Source: Klebsiella pneumoniae (GTDB taxonomy: Bacteria; Pseudomonadota; Gammaproteobacteria; Pseudomonadales; Pseudohongiellaceae). From it: 16,505 nt of DNA. The notes beneath the pieces were generated by a model. That model did not search any database, was not told the origin of the DNA, and saw nothing but the letters and a program-made list of their open reading frames with translations. How positions within the stretch are numbered: position 1 is the first letter of the stretch; each line of letters starts with the position of its first letter. The DNA lies in assembly GCA_945869725.1 (NCBI GenBank), contig CAMBPO010000049.1, positions 1 to 16,505 of the forward strand. Direction: 5' to 3'. Position numbers and translations under genes: made by a program. Below, one piece after another: positions 15,292 to 16,505 of this stretch.

Positions 15292-16032
15292 TTGCGAACA
15301 GAACTGTTCCATCAAAACGAACGACTTTATCTGCATCTACCTGATGAGCCCGAGGCTGGGGTGCTTTGCGTAGACTTTTGTGAACCGGCACTGCAACATA
15401 GAATCAGTAAAGCGTTGTCTGCTGAGGCCGTTGTCAAAGCCATGGGGCAACGACCGCTGAACACAACAACAGCACATCCCTTAAATTCTTGCGAATCCCC
15501 AATGGTAACAGCAGCGCATTTGATAGATGCCACTGCGGGCCTTGGTCTTGATGCATTTATCCTGGCGTGTGCTGGCTGGCATGTAACTCTGATCGAACAA
15601 TCGCCTCTGATCCATGCACTGCTCGCAGACGGGATGAAGAGAGGGATGCAGTCTGGCAAAAGCGACTCCTCCGCGGCGTTACTCACAAAGGAAGCATTAA
15701 GCAGGATGCATCTGTGTTCTGCCGGCAGCAGTCTTGACGTGATGCTGACTCTGCCTGAGGCCCAAGTTATCTATCTGGATCCGATGTTTCCAGACAGGGA
15801 TAAAAGCGCCCGGGTTAAAAAAAATCGCTACCTGCTGCAACAACTGCACGGAGAGGAAGCCTTGGGAAATAATCTGTTGCCACTGGCACTAACGCTTGCG
15901 CGCAAGGTAGTTGTTAAAAGACCTTTACGTGCTCTGCCTCTGGATAACATACAAGCTTCAGCATCAATCAAAGGCAAGACCAGTCGCTTTGACATTTATG
16001 CAGGCAGCAACAATCGTCTGATGATTCCCTGA
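15292..16032 (+). CDS. rsmJ: 16S rRNA (guanine-1516-N2)-methyltransferase RsmJ
   Basis: A 246-residue SAM-dependent methyltransferase that modifies G1516 of 16S rRNA. The SAM-binding motif DATAGLGLDAF is at 79-89 and is followed by a WHVTLIEQSP acidic motif. The signature YLDPMFPDRDKSARVKK begins at residue 161, and a late VVKRP and SRFDIYAG complete the family pattern. Compared with the E. coli protein as I recall it, about 35 N-terminal residues are missing, while the middle is slightly longer. The TTG start has a strong GGAGG. The last 37 nt overlap the end of dapE on the opposite strand. Confidence 0.9.
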   Translation: MRTELFHQNERLYLHLPDEPEAGVLCVDFCEPALQHRISKALSAEAVVKAMGQRPLNTTTAHPLNSCESPMVTAAHLIDATAGLGLDAFILACAGWHVTLIEQSPLIHALLADGMKRGMQSGKSDSSAALLTKEALSRMHLCSAGSSLDVMLTLPEAQVIYLDPMFPDRDKSARVKKNRYLLQQLHGEEALGNNLLPLALTLARKVVVKRPLRALPLDNIQASASIKGKTSRFDIYAGSNNRLMIP

Positions 16033-16505
16033 TATATCAGCCCGAGCTCATCCAGATCCGCCAAACGCACATGCTCATCAATTTTGTGGATACTGGCATT
16101 ACACGGGCCCACTTCGACCACTTCTGCACCCGTAGGGGCGATAAAACGACCATCAGACGTCCCGCCAGTTGTAGAAGGGGTTGTGGTAACACCATTAACC
16201 TCGAAGATGCTGCCTCTGACAGCATCGATCAGCACGGCATTACGGGTCAGAAATGGCAGCCCGGACAACTTCCAGTCCAAGCTGTACTCCAGCTCAAATT
16301 TATCGAGGATGGCCTCAGTCCGTTGACGGATAATTGTTTCATTGAGCTCGGTTGAAAAGCGAAAATTGAATAAGGCCTCCAGCGCACCGGGAATCACATT
16401 ATCAACCCCTGTTCCTGAATGAATATTGGAAATCTGAAAACTGGTGGGTGGGAAGACTTCGTTGCCTTGATCCCAGATCTCTTGAGTCAGTTCGTATAAA
16501 GGCTG
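15996..16505 (-). CDS. dapE: Succinyl-diaminopimelate desuccinylase, C-terminal part (5' end beyond the window)
   Basis: The - strand frame is open from the right edge to a TAA at 15998-15996, giving 169 C-terminal residues. DapE is a di-zinc hydrolase that cleaves N-succinyl-LL-2,6-diaminopimelate in lysine and peptidoglycan precursor synthesis. Visible family motifs are FPPTSFQISNIHSGTG, NVIPG, FNFRFS, SGLPFLT and STTGGTSDGRFIAPTGAEVV. The late metal-binding histidine is in GPCNASIHKIDEHV. The catalytic domain's N-terminal metal ligands lie outside the window. It is convergent with, and overlaps, rsmJ. Confidence 0.95.
   Translation of the reverse strand, partial: QPLYELTQEIWDQGNEVFPPTSFQISNIHSGTGVDNVIPGALEALFNFRFSTELNETIIRQRTEAILDKFELEYSLDWKLSGLPFLTRNAVLIDAVRGSIFEVNGVTTTPSTTGGTSDGRFIAPTGAEVVEVGPCNASIHKIDEHVRLADLDELGLIYQGIIRRLLLPA

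Noticed and set aside
1..16505. mobile elements, CRISPR arrays, toxin-antitoxin or defence genes
   Set aside because: Every long open frame is explained by a housekeeping family; no transposase, integrase, direct-repeat array or defence domain was seen.

Overview
The window is a densely packed stretch of a gammaproteobacterial chromosome with roughly balanced base composition. The evidence is the families present and their order: mucD/degQ-type protease, lepA, lepB, a DUF4845 gene, rnc, era, recO, then cysM, rlmD, relA, mazG, then adk, an AlgP/H1-like gene, tsaB and rsmJ. From memory, each of these sub-blocks also occurs in Pseudomonas-like gammaproteobacteria, but there they are separate loci. 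A genus or order cannot be named from sequence alone. All genes are on the + strand except dapE at the right edge. No insertion sequence, prophage, CRISPR array, tRNA or rRNA was seen.

Layout. 2-52: tail of an unidentified gene. 53-199: gene-free leader with a short inverted repeat. 200-1720: periplasmic serine protease with two PDZ domains. 1779-7119: a tight cluster of lepA (ribosomal GTPase EF4), lepB (signal peptidase I), a small DUF4845 membrane protein, rnc (RNase III), era (GTPase for 30S maturation) and recO (recombination mediator). Junctions run from overlaps to 25 nt gaps, so this is very probably one operon. 7200-12377: cysM (cysteine synthase B), rlmD (23S rRNA U1939 methyltransferase), relA ((p)ppGpp synthetase) and mazG (NTP pyrophosphohydrolase). 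12411-13061: adk. 13211-14410: a Lys/Ala-rich, histone H1-like coiled-coil protein. 14453-15262: tsaB (tRNA t6A synthesis). 15292-16032: rsmJ (16S rRNA G1516 methyltransferase). It overlaps tail to tail with the 3' end of dapE on the - strand, which runs off the window.

The genes mostly serve ribosome and tRNA maturation (lepA, rnc, era, rlmD, rsmJ, tsaB), protein export and envelope quality control (lepB, mucD), and nucleotide or stress signalling (relA, mazG, adk). No undescribed multi-gene system was found. The most notable observation is that relA keeps the pseudo-hydrolase, synthetase, TGS and ACT regions but lacks the cysteine-rich zinc-finger/RIS domain that normally sits between TGS and ACT. 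Lesser points are a perfect 13-bp hairpin whose 3' arm contains the candidate tsaB start codon, a Glu-to-Gln change at a usually acidic RNase III position, absence of pdxJ/acpS after recO, and the H1-like protein with internal repeats. Several genes appear to use GTG or TTG starts (lepA, the DUF4845 gene, recO, mazG, rsmJ).
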